Position numbers and translations under genes: made by a program. The notes below the pieces were generated by a model that worked only from the letters and a program-made list of their open reading frames with translations, searched no databases and was not told the origin of the DNA. 47,403 bases of DNA from Sphingomonas sp. ATCC 31555. GTDB lineage: Bacteria; Pseudomonadota; Alphaproteobacteria; Sphingomonadales; Sphingomonadaceae. Location of the stretch: assembly GCF_000282895.1 (NCBI RefSeq), contig NZ_ALBQ01000006.1, positions 1-47,403 on the forward strand, read 5' to 3'. Below, one piece after another: positions 16,420 to 25,137 of this stretch. Every line of letters starts with the position of its first letter. Position 1 is the stretch's first letter.

Positions 16420-19179
16420 TCACGCGGGGCGAACCCCTTGTCCGCTGGCGGGCGCGAGACGGATTTCCTGCGGCGTCGACGTAAGCGGCACCGCCGTTCC
16501 GCCACGTTCCGGGGTGCCCCCCTGGACGAAGTAGCTAGGCTCGCCGACCGTCCTGTCCACCCGGACCAGCGCGCGCGGCGTCGTTGCGGTTTGCGGGTCT
16601 AGCGTGAGCGTCACGATGCCGGTGGACGGCTGAAAGCGCGCGGAGGCGATCTTGCCGGCTTCCAGCGTGATCCACAGGCCCGCCGGAGCGACGAACAGCC
16701 GGCTGCGCGCGCCATCTCGCGGCTGGATCGTCACAGCATCGGAGGCGACGCGGATATTGCCGCCATAGCCTAGCCAGCCGAACTCCGGATCGCGGACCAG
16801 ATAGGTGGCGGCGGCATAGGCATGGGCGAAGTAACCCGAGCCATAATCGCCGCTATACGGATCCCATGCCATCCGATCGGGCCAGGCATGGAACGCCGCC
16901 GATCCGAAGCCATCGCGATCGATATTGGTGATGCCGCCCATCAGCCCGCCATACGCCACGCGCAGCAGGTGCAGGTCTTTCGGGTCGGCGCGGAACGCCT
17001 CGAAGAGCGGCAGCGCGTTGTTGGTCGACCCATAATGGTGGATCTGCCGCTCGATGCGCGGATATTTGCCGCCGTACAGGAAATCCCAATAGCGCCGGGC
17101 ATTGCCGTTATAGCCCCAGTGCGGGATCAGCGGATCATAGCCGAGGATCACCTCCACCGTCTCTGCTGCCTGCTTCGGATGGCCGAAATAGCGCATCCAG
17201 GCATAGACTTCGGGCTGCCCGGTCGAATCCCACGCCATTTCGCTGCCAAAGGGATAGGCAAGGCCCTTCCAGTGATCGGCGCGACCCTTCATCAAGCTTT
17301 CGACTTGAGCGGCATCCCGGGTCAGCCCTTCGCGCTTCAGATCGTCGAGGATGTTGACGAAAACATTACCTTCCATCTGCCCGAACTGAGTGTAATAGGG
17401 CGCATCGCGCATCATCGCGACGATCGTCCTGCGGGCATGATCGAGATACCAGCGCCAGTCGTGATGCGTCACCAGGCCCGGATGGTTGCGCGCCAGGCGG
17501 TACAGCACCCAATAGCCGAGCGCGACATGCGGATAGTTGAACGAGCGGCCGAGATCGTCCGCCTCCTTCTTCGGCCAGCTGGTCCAGCTCGACCAATCGG
17601 ACGCCGCATCGTAGGCCCCGGGGAAGCCGGCCGGATCATAGTAGAACAGGCTCTTCTTCACTGCGCCAGCGTGTTCGCCATCGGCGACCTGGAGCTTGCC
17701 GAGGATCGTCTTGTCGATCACCGTTTCCAACTTGGCGATCTCGCCCGCATCGGGATTGTCGAGCTGCTTCATTACCGCGGCAATCCAGCCGCCAGCACCT
17801 CCTTCGTCGCTCATGCCCGCGATCCAGACGCGCGGCTCCTGGGTGACGATCCGGTCAGTTTCGCGGTCGTAGCTGAGGATTGCGGGCGCGCGGCGGAACG
17901 GGTCCTGCGCATCGTCGAACCATTGTTTCGTCGTTGTGAAGTGGCCCAGATCGGCCATGATCTGTTCGAGCGGCTTGGTGACGAAATAGCTGACGGTCTG
18001 CGCGGTGCCGTCGGTATAGGTGATGGTAACCCGCGCACGGCCCCAGCCGCGCCCGCGCACCGCATAGCGTCGCCAGCCATTCAAGTTGCCTGCCGCCGCT
18101 ACCGTCATCGCGCCGACGGGCGCCACGTCGACTCGGGCGACCGGCTGCCGGTAGCGGAGAAAAAGCGAAGCTTCGACGTCGTTCGGCACGACATAGCCGG
18201 GTACGCCGAGCGCGACCGGGCGGCCCTGCGCAACGAGCGTCGGCTGGATGCCACGGATCGACGGTGCTTGCACCAGACGCACGCCGATGGCGCACGTTTC
18301 GCCTGGAGCCAGCGTGAAGCTGGACGGCACGTTCCACTGTTCGCCGGCGCTGCGCCATTCCTGTTCGGCGAAGCCCTTGGAGGCGATGGTCCAGTCGTAA
18401 AAGCCTTCGGAAACCTGGCTGCGCGGGCTCTTGTCGGTCATGATCGCATTTGCGCCGGCCTCTTTCGGCGTCTTGAGTGGCGCATAGGCTTCCAGCGGGG
18501 TGCGGCCATCGGGGAGCACCAGCAGCGCCGGGCCCTTGCCGTTCAGGCGGGTGACTTGAAGATAGCCGGCATCGCGGCCGATATAGGGATCGACAAAGCT
18601 CGCCTGGGCGTGGGCGGTTTCCAACGTGCGATCGCGCAGGATGTTGTCGAACACCATCGGCAGACCGAGCCCGCCGATTTCGACGGGCTTGTCGCTGGCG
18701 TTGATCAGCCGGAAGCGAAGCACCGGCACGCCGCCGACATTCAGCCAACGCCGTTCGATGCGTAGCGGAAAGCCTGGCCCCATGCTTGCACTGATATCCG
18801 CTGCCGCGAATACCGGCCCGCCGGAGGCGAGCAGGCGGATCGGGCGGCGCGCATGCCAGGACGCGTAATCCTGCCAGCGCCCGCCCGCGGTGCGCAGCCG
18901 CACATCGATATCGCCAACATGCGCATAGCCATCGCCCTGTCGCTCCGCTTCCCGATTGCCCGGTACGAAATCGAAGGCGGGCTCGGCGAGCGGCGAGAGC
19001 CGCGCCAGCGTTTGAGTGTCGCTGCGCAGTGCCAGCGCGAAGCTCCCGATCCGGAACTGCGTCGTATGCACCGGCGGTAGCGTGGCCGCCGCCTTCTGTA
19101 CCGCCGATACGCCGGACGCAGACAGGGTGGCACCCGTCAGGGCTGCCGCTGCTAAGAAGCTTGCACGAAAGGAAGACAT
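16420..19179 (-). CDS. Large secreted protein, DUF5695-like probable glycan-active enzyme
   Basis: This 919-residue exported protein has a signal peptide of about 26 residues (hydrophobic core ASFLAAAALTGATLSA). The first 400 residues look beta-rich. The central part (about 400-780) looks helical and aromatic-rich, with WSSWTSWPKKEADDLG, FGQMEGNVF, FGSEMAWDSTGQPEVYAW and HWGYNGNARRYWDFLYGG, as expected for an (alpha/alpha)6-barrel. A beta-rich C-terminus follows. I recognise it as resembling DUF5695 proteins, with moderate certainty, and know of no assigned reaction. Conserved-looking acids in the MEGN and SEMAWDS segments are catalytic candidates. It diverges from the GH127/GH146 gene over two TATACGRTA sites, so it probably works on the same glycan. 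No strong ribosome-binding site is seen. Confidence 0.7.
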   Translation of the reverse strand: MSSFRASFLAAAALTGATLSASGVSAVQKAAATLPPVHTTQFRIGSFALALRSDTQTLARLSPLAEPAFDFVPGNREAERQGDGYAHVGDIDVRLRTAGGRWQDYASWHARRPIRLLASGGPVFAAADISASMGPGFPLRIERRWLNVGGVPVLRFRLINASDKPVEIGGLGLPMVFDNILRDRTLETAHAQASFVDPYIGRDAGYLQVTRLNGKGPALLVLPDGRTPLEAYAPLKTPKEAGANAIMTDKSPRSQVSEGFYDWTIASKGFAEQEWRSAGEQWNVPSSFTLAPGETCAIGVRLVQAPSIRGIQPTLVAQGRPVALGVPGYVVPNDVEASLFLRYRQPVARVDVAPVGAMTVAAAGNLNGWRRYAVRGRGWGRARVTITYTDGTAQTVSYFVTKPLEQIMADLGHFTTTKQWFDDAQDPFRRAPAILSYDRETDRIVTQEPRVWIAGMSDEGGAGGWIAAVMKQLDNPDAGEIAKLETVIDKTILGKLQVADGEHAGAVKKSLFYYDPAGFPGAYDAASDWSSWTSWPKKEADDLGRSFNYPHVALGYWVLYRLARNHPGLVTHHDWRWYLDHARRTIVAMMRDAPYYTQFGQMEGNVFVNILDDLKREGLTRDAAQVESLMKGRADHWKGLAYPFGSEMAWDSTGQPEVYAWMRYFGHPKQAAETVEVILGYDPLIPHWGYNGNARRYWDFLYGGKYPRIERQIHHYGSTNNALPLFEAFRADPKDLHLLRVAYGGLMGGITNIDRDGFGSAAFHAWPDRMAWDPYSGDYGSGYFAHAYAAATYLVRDPEFGWLGYGGNIRVASDAVTIQPRDGARSRLFVAPAGLWITLEAGKIASARFQPSTGIVTLTLDPQTATTPRALVRVDRTVGEPSYFVQGGTPERGGTAVPLTSTPQEIRLAPASGQGVRPA

Positions 19180-19219
19180 ACAGATTTAGATCATGCGATC
19201 GATCCAGGGTCAAGGATAT

Positions 19220-19230
19220 TATACGGTATA
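19220..19230. promoter_or_regulatory. Candidate GntR operator 4 (DUF5695-like/GH146)
   Basis: TATACGGTATA is a perfect 5+1+5 palindrome in the divergent promoter region of the DUF5695-like and GH146 genes, about 40 bases before the former start. It is the most symmetric of the five sites and shares its nine-base core with sites 2 and 3. Confidence 0.55.
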
Positions 19231-19273
19231 TAAATGGCGGAAAATCCGTTGACCCACCGGGCAGGCGTTCGTA

Positions 19274-19285
19274 ATCGTATACGAT
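19274..19285. promoter_or_regulatory. Candidate GntR operator 5 (GH146 proximal)
   Basis: ATCGTATACGAT is a perfect 12-base palindrome 16 bases before the GH146 start codon, where a bound repressor would block transcription. It contains TATACGATA from 19278 when the next base is included, the same core as site 1. A GTATAC centre with short flanks is typical of FCD-type GntR operators. Confidence 0.55.
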
Positions 19286-19301
19286 AGCATGGGGATGTGT
19301 G

Positions 19302-21677
19302 ATGCGCGGTACGAGACGGGAATTACTAGCCACCGCCGGTGGCGCGCTGTTGGCCGCAAGCCCGCGGGTCGGGCTCGCCCAAGCCGCCCGAACGGCTCGA
19401 TTGCCGACCAAGCTGGCGCCGCTGCCGCTGCCGGCGTTGCGCTTGCGCCCATCGGACTATGCCAATGCGGTCGCGGCCAATCATCGTTACCTGTTGTTGC
19501 TGAGCCCGGATCGGCTGCTCCACAACTTTCACAAATATGCCGGGATGACGCCCAAGGCGCCGATTTATGGCGGGTGGGAAAGCGATAAGATCGCCGGCCA
19601 TACGCTGGGCCATTATCTTACTGCGTTGGTGCTCACCTGGCAGCAGACCGGCGATCCCGAGATGCGGCGCCGAGCAGACTATATCGTCGCGGAACTCGCC
19701 GCGGCGCAGGCGAAGCGCGGCACCGGCTATGTCGGTGCGCTGGGCCGGAGGGGCGCCGACGGCAAGATCGTGGACGGCGAGACGATCTTCCGCGAGATTA
19801 TGCGTGGCGAGATCAAGTCCACCGGGTTCGATCTCAACGGTTCGTGGTCGCCGCTCTATACGGTGCACAAGCTGTTCGCCGGGCTGCTCGACGTCCATGC
19901 CGGTTGGGATAGCCCTCAGGCGCTGCAGGTGACGCTGGGCCTTGCCGGCTATTTCGAGCGCGTGTTCGCGGCGCTCGACGACGAACGGATGCAGCAGGTG
20001 CTGGGCTGCGAATATGGCGGGCTGAACGAAAGCTTTGCCGAGCTCTATGCCCGCACCCGCGATCCGCGCTGGATGGCGATTGCCAAGCGGCTCTACGACA
20101 ACCGGGTGCTCGATCCGCTGAAGGCCGGCGAGGATAAGCTCGCCAACGTCCACGCCAACACCCAGGTGCCCAAGCTAATCGGCCTTGCGCGCATCCATGA
20201 ACTGACTGGTGATGTGGGAGATGCGGCGGCGGCACGCTTCTTTTGGGAGCGGGTGACGCAGCATCACAGCTATGTGATCGGCGGCAATGCCGATCGCGAA
20301 TATTTCGCCGCGCCGGACAGCATCGCGCTGCACATTACCGACCAGACGTGCGAGCATTGCAACACCTATAACATGCTCAAGCTGACCAGCCATCTGTTCG
20401 CCTGGGCGCCGGATGCCGCGTTGTTCGACTTCTACGAGCGCGCGCACCTCAACCATGTGATGGCAGCACAACACCCGAAGACCGGCGCCTTCACCTACAT
20501 GACGCCGCTGATGACCGGCGTGCCCCGGAAGTTCGCGCAGCCTGACGAGGAGGAGTTCTGGTGCTGTATCGGCTCCGGCATGGAAATCCACGCCAAGCAC
20601 GGCGAAGCGGCGTTCTGGGAAGGCGAGGGGATGTTCCTTGTCAACCTCTACGTTCCGGCCGAGGTGACGTGGAAGGCGCGCGGCGCGCGGCTGGTGCTGG
20701 ATACCAGCTACCCGATCGGCGGCACTGCGACGGTGACGATGGCAGCGCTCGCGCGGCCGGGGCGCTTCGCCCTCGCGCTGCGGGTGCCGGGCTGGGCGAG
20801 GGGCCGGGCGGTGGTGACGGTGAACGGCAAACCCGCGGGCGCAGCGTTCGACAAGGGCTATGCGATCGTCGAGCGGGCATGGAAGGCAGGCGATGCGCTG
20901 GCGATCACGCTGCCGATGGAGCCGCGCCTGGAAGCGACGCCGGGCGACGCTTCGGTCGTGGCGGTGCTGCGCGGGCCGTTGGTGATGGCGGGCGATCTGG
21001 GGGCAGCTTCGGATCCGTGGGAAGGCGCCGATCCGGCGATGGTGGGGCAGGACCTGCTCGCCGGATTCCGCGTCGATGCCGAACCCGCAACCTATCGCAC
21101 GGCGGGCGTGGTGCGCCCCGGCGATCTACGGTTCGTGCCGTTCTATCGCCAATATGACCGGCGCAGCGCAGTGTATTTCAAGCGCTTCGGCGAAGGCGAA
21201 TGGCGGGCCGAACAGGCCGCCTATTTCGCCGAACAGGCGCGGCTGAGAGAGGTGCAGGCGCGCGCGGTGGACGTGATGCATCTTGGCGAAATGCAGCCGG
21301 AACGCGATCATGATCTGCGCACAGGGGGCGCTTCCTTCCCCGTCGCCTATCGGGGGCGGCAAGGCCGCGATGCGCGATCGGGCGGCTGGTTCGACTTCAC
21401 GATGAAGACGCGCGAGGGGCCGCTGGTGCTGCAGGCGACCTATTGGGGCGGCGAGCGCGACCGCGATTTCGACATTCTGGTAGACGATGTGAAGATCGCC
21501 ACCCAGCATCTGGGCGAAAAGGATCGGCCGGGAAAGTTCTTCGATGTCGAATATCCGCTGCCGGAGGTGCTGACCAAGGGCAAGAAAGCGATGCGCGTGC
21601 GCTTTGTGCCGCACGATCGCAACACTGCCGGCCCGGTGTTCGGCGTGGTGCTGTTCACCCCGCGGACCTCCGCGTAG
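19302..21677 (+). CDS. Secreted GH127/GH146 beta-L-arabinofuranosidase
   Basis: This 791-residue glycoside hydrolase belongs to the DUF1680 group (GH127/GH146), which releases beta-linked L-arabinofuranose. The zinc-thiolate active site matches that of Bifidobacterium HypBA1 in order and spacing: Glu351 and Cys353 in TCEHCNTYNML, and Cys421-Cys422 in FWCCIGSGME, one of which is the nucleophile. A Glu in GGNADREYF (residue 333) fits the acid/base. The N-terminus has a twin-arginine motif (TRRELLATAGG), so export by Tat, probably to the periplasm, is likely. C-terminal beta domains follow from about 450. Length favours GH146 over the shorter GH127. The ATG at 19302 has GGGGA 6 bases upstream. 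Substrate may be hydroxyproline-linked arabinan of extensin or pectic arabinan; context favours the former. Confidence 0.88.
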   Translation: MRGTRRELLATAGGALLAASPRVGLAQAARTARLPTKLAPLPLPALRLRPSDYANAVAANHRYLLLLSPDRLLHNFHKYAGMTPKAPIYGGWESDKIAGHTLGHYLTALVLTWQQTGDPEMRRRADYIVAELAAAQAKRGTGYVGALGRRGADGKIVDGETIFREIMRGEIKSTGFDLNGSWSPLYTVHKLFAGLLDVHAGWDSPQALQVTLGLAGYFERVFAALDDERMQQVLGCEYGGLNESFAELYARTRDPRWMAIAKRLYDNRVLDPLKAGEDKLANVHANTQVPKLIGLARIHELTGDVGDAAAARFFWERVTQHHSYVIGGNADREYFAAPDSIALHITDQTCEHCNTYNMLKLTSHLFAWAPDAALFDFYERAHLNHVMAAQHPKTGAFTYMTPLMTGVPRKFAQPDEEEFWCCIGSGMEIHAKHGEAAFWEGEGMFLVNLYVPAEVTWKARGARLVLDTSYPIGGTATVTMAALARPGRFALALRVPGWARGRAVVTVNGKPAGAAFDKGYAIVERAWKAGDALAITLPMEPRLEATPGDASVVAVLRGPLVMAGDLGAASDPWEGADPAMVGQDLLAGFRVDAEPATYRTAGVVRPGDLRFVPFYRQYDRRSAVYFKRFGEGEWRAEQAAYFAEQARLREVQARAVDVMHLGEMQPERDHDLRTGGASFPVAYRGRQGRDARSGGWFDFTMKTREGPLVLQATYWGGERDRDFDILVDDVKIATQHLGEKDRPGKFFDVEYPLPEVLTKGKKAMRVRFVPHDRNTAGPVFGVVLFTPRTSA

Positions 21678-21726
21678 CCTTATCGCCCTGTCCTCAATCT
21701 CTCCTCCCGCGAGCGAGCCCGTATCG

Positions 21727-23490
21727 ATGAACGCCAAGCCCCTGCTGCCCTTGATCCTGTTGGCGCTCGCCGCTCCTGCCGCTGCGAACACGCCGCCCGC
21801 GCGAAGGCCGGTCTCCGCCGATGCGCGACTGAAGGCGATCACGACTGCCGAATATGCCTGGCGCCGCCAGCAGCAGGGGCCGGGAGAAGACACGCCCAAT
21901 GGCCCCGCCGGCGGCCTGCCCGATGTTGGACCTGCCGCCCAGGCGGCGCGGCTCGCCCGCTGGACGCAGACGGCGCGCCAACTCGCCGCGATCGACCCGG
22001 CGAAGCTGTCGCCCAAAGCGCGGATCGACTACCTCGTCTATAAGGGCCAGATCGATGCGCTGCTCGCCGAACAGCGTTTCCGCGACTATGAAAAGCCGCT
22101 CACGTCGGACACCAGCTTCTGGAGCGACGTGGCCGAAGCGGCCCGCGGGCGGTTCGTGCGCGAGGCCGATTACCGCGCCTATCTGAAAACGTTGCGCGAG
22201 GTGCCGCGCTTCTTCGACCAGAACATCGCCAATATGCGCGCCGGGCTGCGACGCGGCTTCACTCCGCCGCAGATCACGCTGGCAGGGCGCGACGTAGGCG
22301 TGGCGCAGGGGGTGGAGGCGCCGGCGGAGGAGAATCTGTTCGTCGCGCCGTTCCGTCAGTTTCCGTCGGCGATCCCGGCGGCCTTGCAGGAATCGCTGCG
22401 CCGGGAAGGTTTGGCGGCAGTGCGCGAAGCGGTGATCCCGGCGCACGCCAAGCTCCTGCAATTCCTGCGCACCGAATATATGCCTGGTGCGCGCAAAGCG
22501 CTGGCGGCGACCGAACTGCCCGACGGCCAGGCCTATTACCGCTCCAAAATCCGCGAATATGTGACGCGCGACATGACCGCCGAGCAGGTCCATGCGATCG
22601 GCGTGCGCGAGGTGGCGAAGATCCGCGCCGAGATGCTGGAGGTGATGCGGGAGGTGAAGTTCGACGGCGACCTGCCCGCCTTTCTCACTTTCCTGCGCAC
22701 CGATCCGCGCTTCTATCCGAAGACGCCGCAGGAACTGCTAGAACGCGCCGCCTGGATCGCCAAGGGCTTCGATGCCAAGGCCAGCCAGTATTTCGGCCGG
22801 CTGCCGCGCAGTCGCTTTGCGATCAAGCCGGTGCCGGCCGATCTCGCGCCCTTCTACACCAGCGGCCGGGGCGGGCCGGGCATCTATCTGGTCAACACTT
22901 ATGATCTGAAATCGCGGGCCAATTACCAGCTGACCGCACTGACCTTGCACGAGAGCGCGCCGGGCCACGCCTTCCAGATGCCGCTGGCCAATGAGAACAA
23001 GGATCTGCCTGCGTTCCGGCGGGAAACCTATCTCTCCGCCTATGGCGAGGGTTGGGCGCTCTATTCGGAGAAACTGGGCGTCGAGATGGGGATGTACGAA
23101 ACGCCCTATGACCGTTTCGGAATGCTGAGCTACCAGATGTGGCGGGCATCTCGCCTGGTAGTGGATACCGGCATCCACGCGCTGGGCTGGAGCCGCGAGC
23201 GCGCGCAGCAATTCCTGCGCGACAACACCGCGCTCAGCAACCACGAGATCGAGACAGAGGTGGATCGCTACATCGCCTGGCCGGGGCAGGCGCTGAGCTA
23301 CTATATGGGCGAGCTGGCGTTCCTGGAGGCGCGGGCGCGGGCTGAAAAGGCGCTGGGTGCACGCTTCAACATCCGCGCGTGGCACGATGCCATGTTGCAG
23401 CTGGGATCGGTGCCGCTGACGGTGATCGACCAGCGGACCGATCAATTCATTCGCGAGGGCGGTAAGGGTCCCTATCCGGACGAGGAATGA
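21727..23490 (+). CDS. DUF885 family exported metallopeptidase
   Basis: This 587-residue protein has a signal peptide (PLLPLILLALAAPAAA) and a DUF885 domain over most of its length. The zinc motif HESAPGH is at residues 408-414, and the glutamate-bearing segment YGEGWALYSEKLG lies about 30 residues on, as in gluzincin-like peptidases. DUF885 proteins are poorly characterised; the motif supports peptide hydrolysis, probably in the periplasm. The gene starts 49 bases after GH146 on the same strand, so it is likely part of that transcript. It could trim imported glycopeptides after removal of arabinose. The start chosen at 21727 gives a clean signal peptide although the ribosome-binding site is weak. 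Confidence 0.82.
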   Translation: MNAKPLLPLILLALAAPAAANTPPARRPVSADARLKAITTAEYAWRRQQQGPGEDTPNGPAGGLPDVGPAAQAARLARWTQTARQLAAIDPAKLSPKARIDYLVYKGQIDALLAEQRFRDYEKPLTSDTSFWSDVAEAARGRFVREADYRAYLKTLREVPRFFDQNIANMRAGLRRGFTPPQITLAGRDVGVAQGVEAPAEENLFVAPFRQFPSAIPAALQESLRREGLAAVREAVIPAHAKLLQFLRTEYMPGARKALAATELPDGQAYYRSKIREYVTRDMTAEQVHAIGVREVAKIRAEMLEVMREVKFDGDLPAFLTFLRTDPRFYPKTPQELLERAAWIAKGFDAKASQYFGRLPRSRFAIKPVPADLAPFYTSGRGGPGIYLVNTYDLKSRANYQLTALTLHESAPGHAFQMPLANENKDLPAFRRETYLSAYGEGWALYSEKLGVEMGMYETPYDRFGMLSYQMWRASRLVVDTGIHALGWSRERAQQFLRDNTALSNHEIETEVDRYIAWPGQALSYYMGELAFLEARARAEKALGARFNIRAWHDAMLQLGSVPLTVIDQRTDQFIREGGKGPYPDEE

Positions 23491-23595
23491 GGCAGGGTCC
23501 GTATTAGCCCCAATTCAGCCGTCCCACCGCTAGGCGCAAGACATGCCGGAACCCTTCCCCTGCCGCCCAAGTACGGCACGAGCATGGAGCCCGGC

Positions 23596-24987
23596 ATGTC
23601 TTTCGCGACCATCAATCCCTATACCGGCGAAACGCTGAAGACCTTCCCCACGGCGACCGATGACGAGGTCCGCGGCGCGATCGATCGCGCGCATCGGGCG
23701 TTCCTCGACTGGCGAAGCACCGGCTTTGTCGAGCGGGCGCAGGTGATGCGGGCGGCGGCGGCCATCCTGCGGCGCGACGTGGACCACTATGCCCCGTTGC
23801 TCACGCTGGAAATGGGCAAGCTGATCGGCGAAGCGCGCGCGGAAGTCGAACTCTCTGCCGCGATCTTCGACTATTATGCCGAGCATGCCGAGCGGCTGCT
23901 CGCCCCGGAGCCGCTGCCGGTGGCCGATCCGGCCGAGGGACAGGCGGTGCTGGTGTGCGATCCGCTGGGTGTGCTGCTCGCCATCGAGCCGTGGAATTTC
24001 CCCTATTATCAGATCGCCCGGATCATCGCGCCGCAGCTCTCCGCCGGCAACACGATCCTGCTGAAGCACGCGGCGAACGTGCCGCAATGCGCGGCGGCGT
24101 TCGAGGCGCTGATGTGCGCGGCGGGGCTGCCCGAGGGCGCCTTCATCAACCTCTATGCCGCGCATGCGCAGGTGGAACTGATCCTTGCCGATCCGCGCGT
24201 GCACGGCGTGGCGCTTACCGGATCGGAAGCAGCCGGGGCGCAGGTGGCGGCGATTGCGGGCAAAGCGCTCAAGAAATCGACGATGGAACTGGGCGGGGCG
24301 GATGCCTTCGTCGTTCTGAAGGACGCCGATATCGAGAAGACCGTACGCTGGGCGGTGTTCGGCCGGCACTGGAACGCCGGCCAGGTGTGCGTCTCCTCCA
24401 AGCGGATGATCGTCGCCGACGAGATCTACGACAGCTTCCTGCTGCGCTACCGCGCGGGCGTGGCGGCGCTGCGCATGGGCGATCCGCTTGATCCGGAGAC
24501 GACACTGGCGCCATTATCCTCGCAAAAGGCGGCGGACGATGTGCGGGCAATGGTCGACAAGGCAGTGGCGCATGGGGCCACCGCCACGCCGGTGGGCCCG
24601 GACGTGCCCAACCAGGGCGCCTTCGTGCAGCCGGTGATCTTAACCGACGTGAGCGACGACAATCCCGCCCGCCACTGGGAGTTTTTTGGTCCGGTCTCGA
24701 TGCTGTTTCGCGCCCGCGACGAAGAGGATGCGATCCGCATCGCCAATGATTCGCCTTTCGGCCTGGGAGGATCGGTGTTCACCAGCGATATCGAACGGGG
24801 CAAGGCAGTCGCCCGGCGTATCGAGACGGGCATGGTGTTCGTGAACCATCCGGCGATGGTGAAGGCCGACCTGCCGTTCGGCGGCATTCGCCGCTCGGGC
24901 TATGGGCGCGAACTGCTCGGCCTGGGAGTTCGGGAATTCGTGAACCACAAGCTGATCGACGTAGTGGATATCGACGCGCCGTTCTGA
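23596..24987 (+). CDS. NAD(P)-dependent aldehyde dehydrogenase (semialdehyde type)
   Basis: This 463-residue enzyme of the aldehyde dehydrogenase superfamily is nearest in style to succinate-semialdehyde dehydrogenases of the Sad/YneI group. The catalytic Cys265 is in NAGQVCVSSKR and the general base Glu231 in TMELGGADAFVV; EPWNFPYY near 131 is the conserved cofactor segment. The ATG at 23596 has GGAG upstream. Alpha-ketoglutarate semialdehyde is the product of hypD and needs an aldehyde dehydrogenase to become alpha-ketoglutarate. This is the only such gene in the window, so I infer that step, though the sequence alone reads as succinate semialdehyde dehydrogenase. It follows the DUF885 gene after 105 bases, and no TATACGRTA site is seen there. 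Confidence 0.85.
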   Translation: MSFATINPYTGETLKTFPTATDDEVRGAIDRAHRAFLDWRSTGFVERAQVMRAAAAILRRDVDHYAPLLTLEMGKLIGEARAEVELSAAIFDYYAEHAERLLAPEPLPVADPAEGQAVLVCDPLGVLLAIEPWNFPYYQIARIIAPQLSAGNTILLKHAANVPQCAAAFEALMCAAGLPEGAFINLYAAHAQVELILADPRVHGVALTGSEAAGAQVAAIAGKALKKSTMELGGADAFVVLKDADIEKTVRWAVFGRHWNAGQVCVSSKRMIVADEIYDSFLLRYRAGVAALRMGDPLDPETTLAPLSSQKAADDVRAMVDKAVAHGATATPVGPDVPNQGAFVQPVILTDVSDDNPARHWEFFGPVSMLFRARDEEDAIRIANDSPFGLGGSVFTSDIERGKAVARRIETGMVFVNHPAMVKADLPFGGIRRSGYGRELLGLGVREFVNHKLIDVVDIDAPF

Positions 24988-25137
24988 GGGCATTGAAGCG
25001 GGCGGGCGGTACGTGCCCGCGCCAACCTATCCCGTCTTCGGCCCAACGAGTTCAGCGTCGCTGGCACGCGCAAAGGTTGGGAGTGCGGCGGGGGCTCAAC
25101 GGTCGTGACGACCTTCCGGCAGGGGGCGGCTGGAAGA

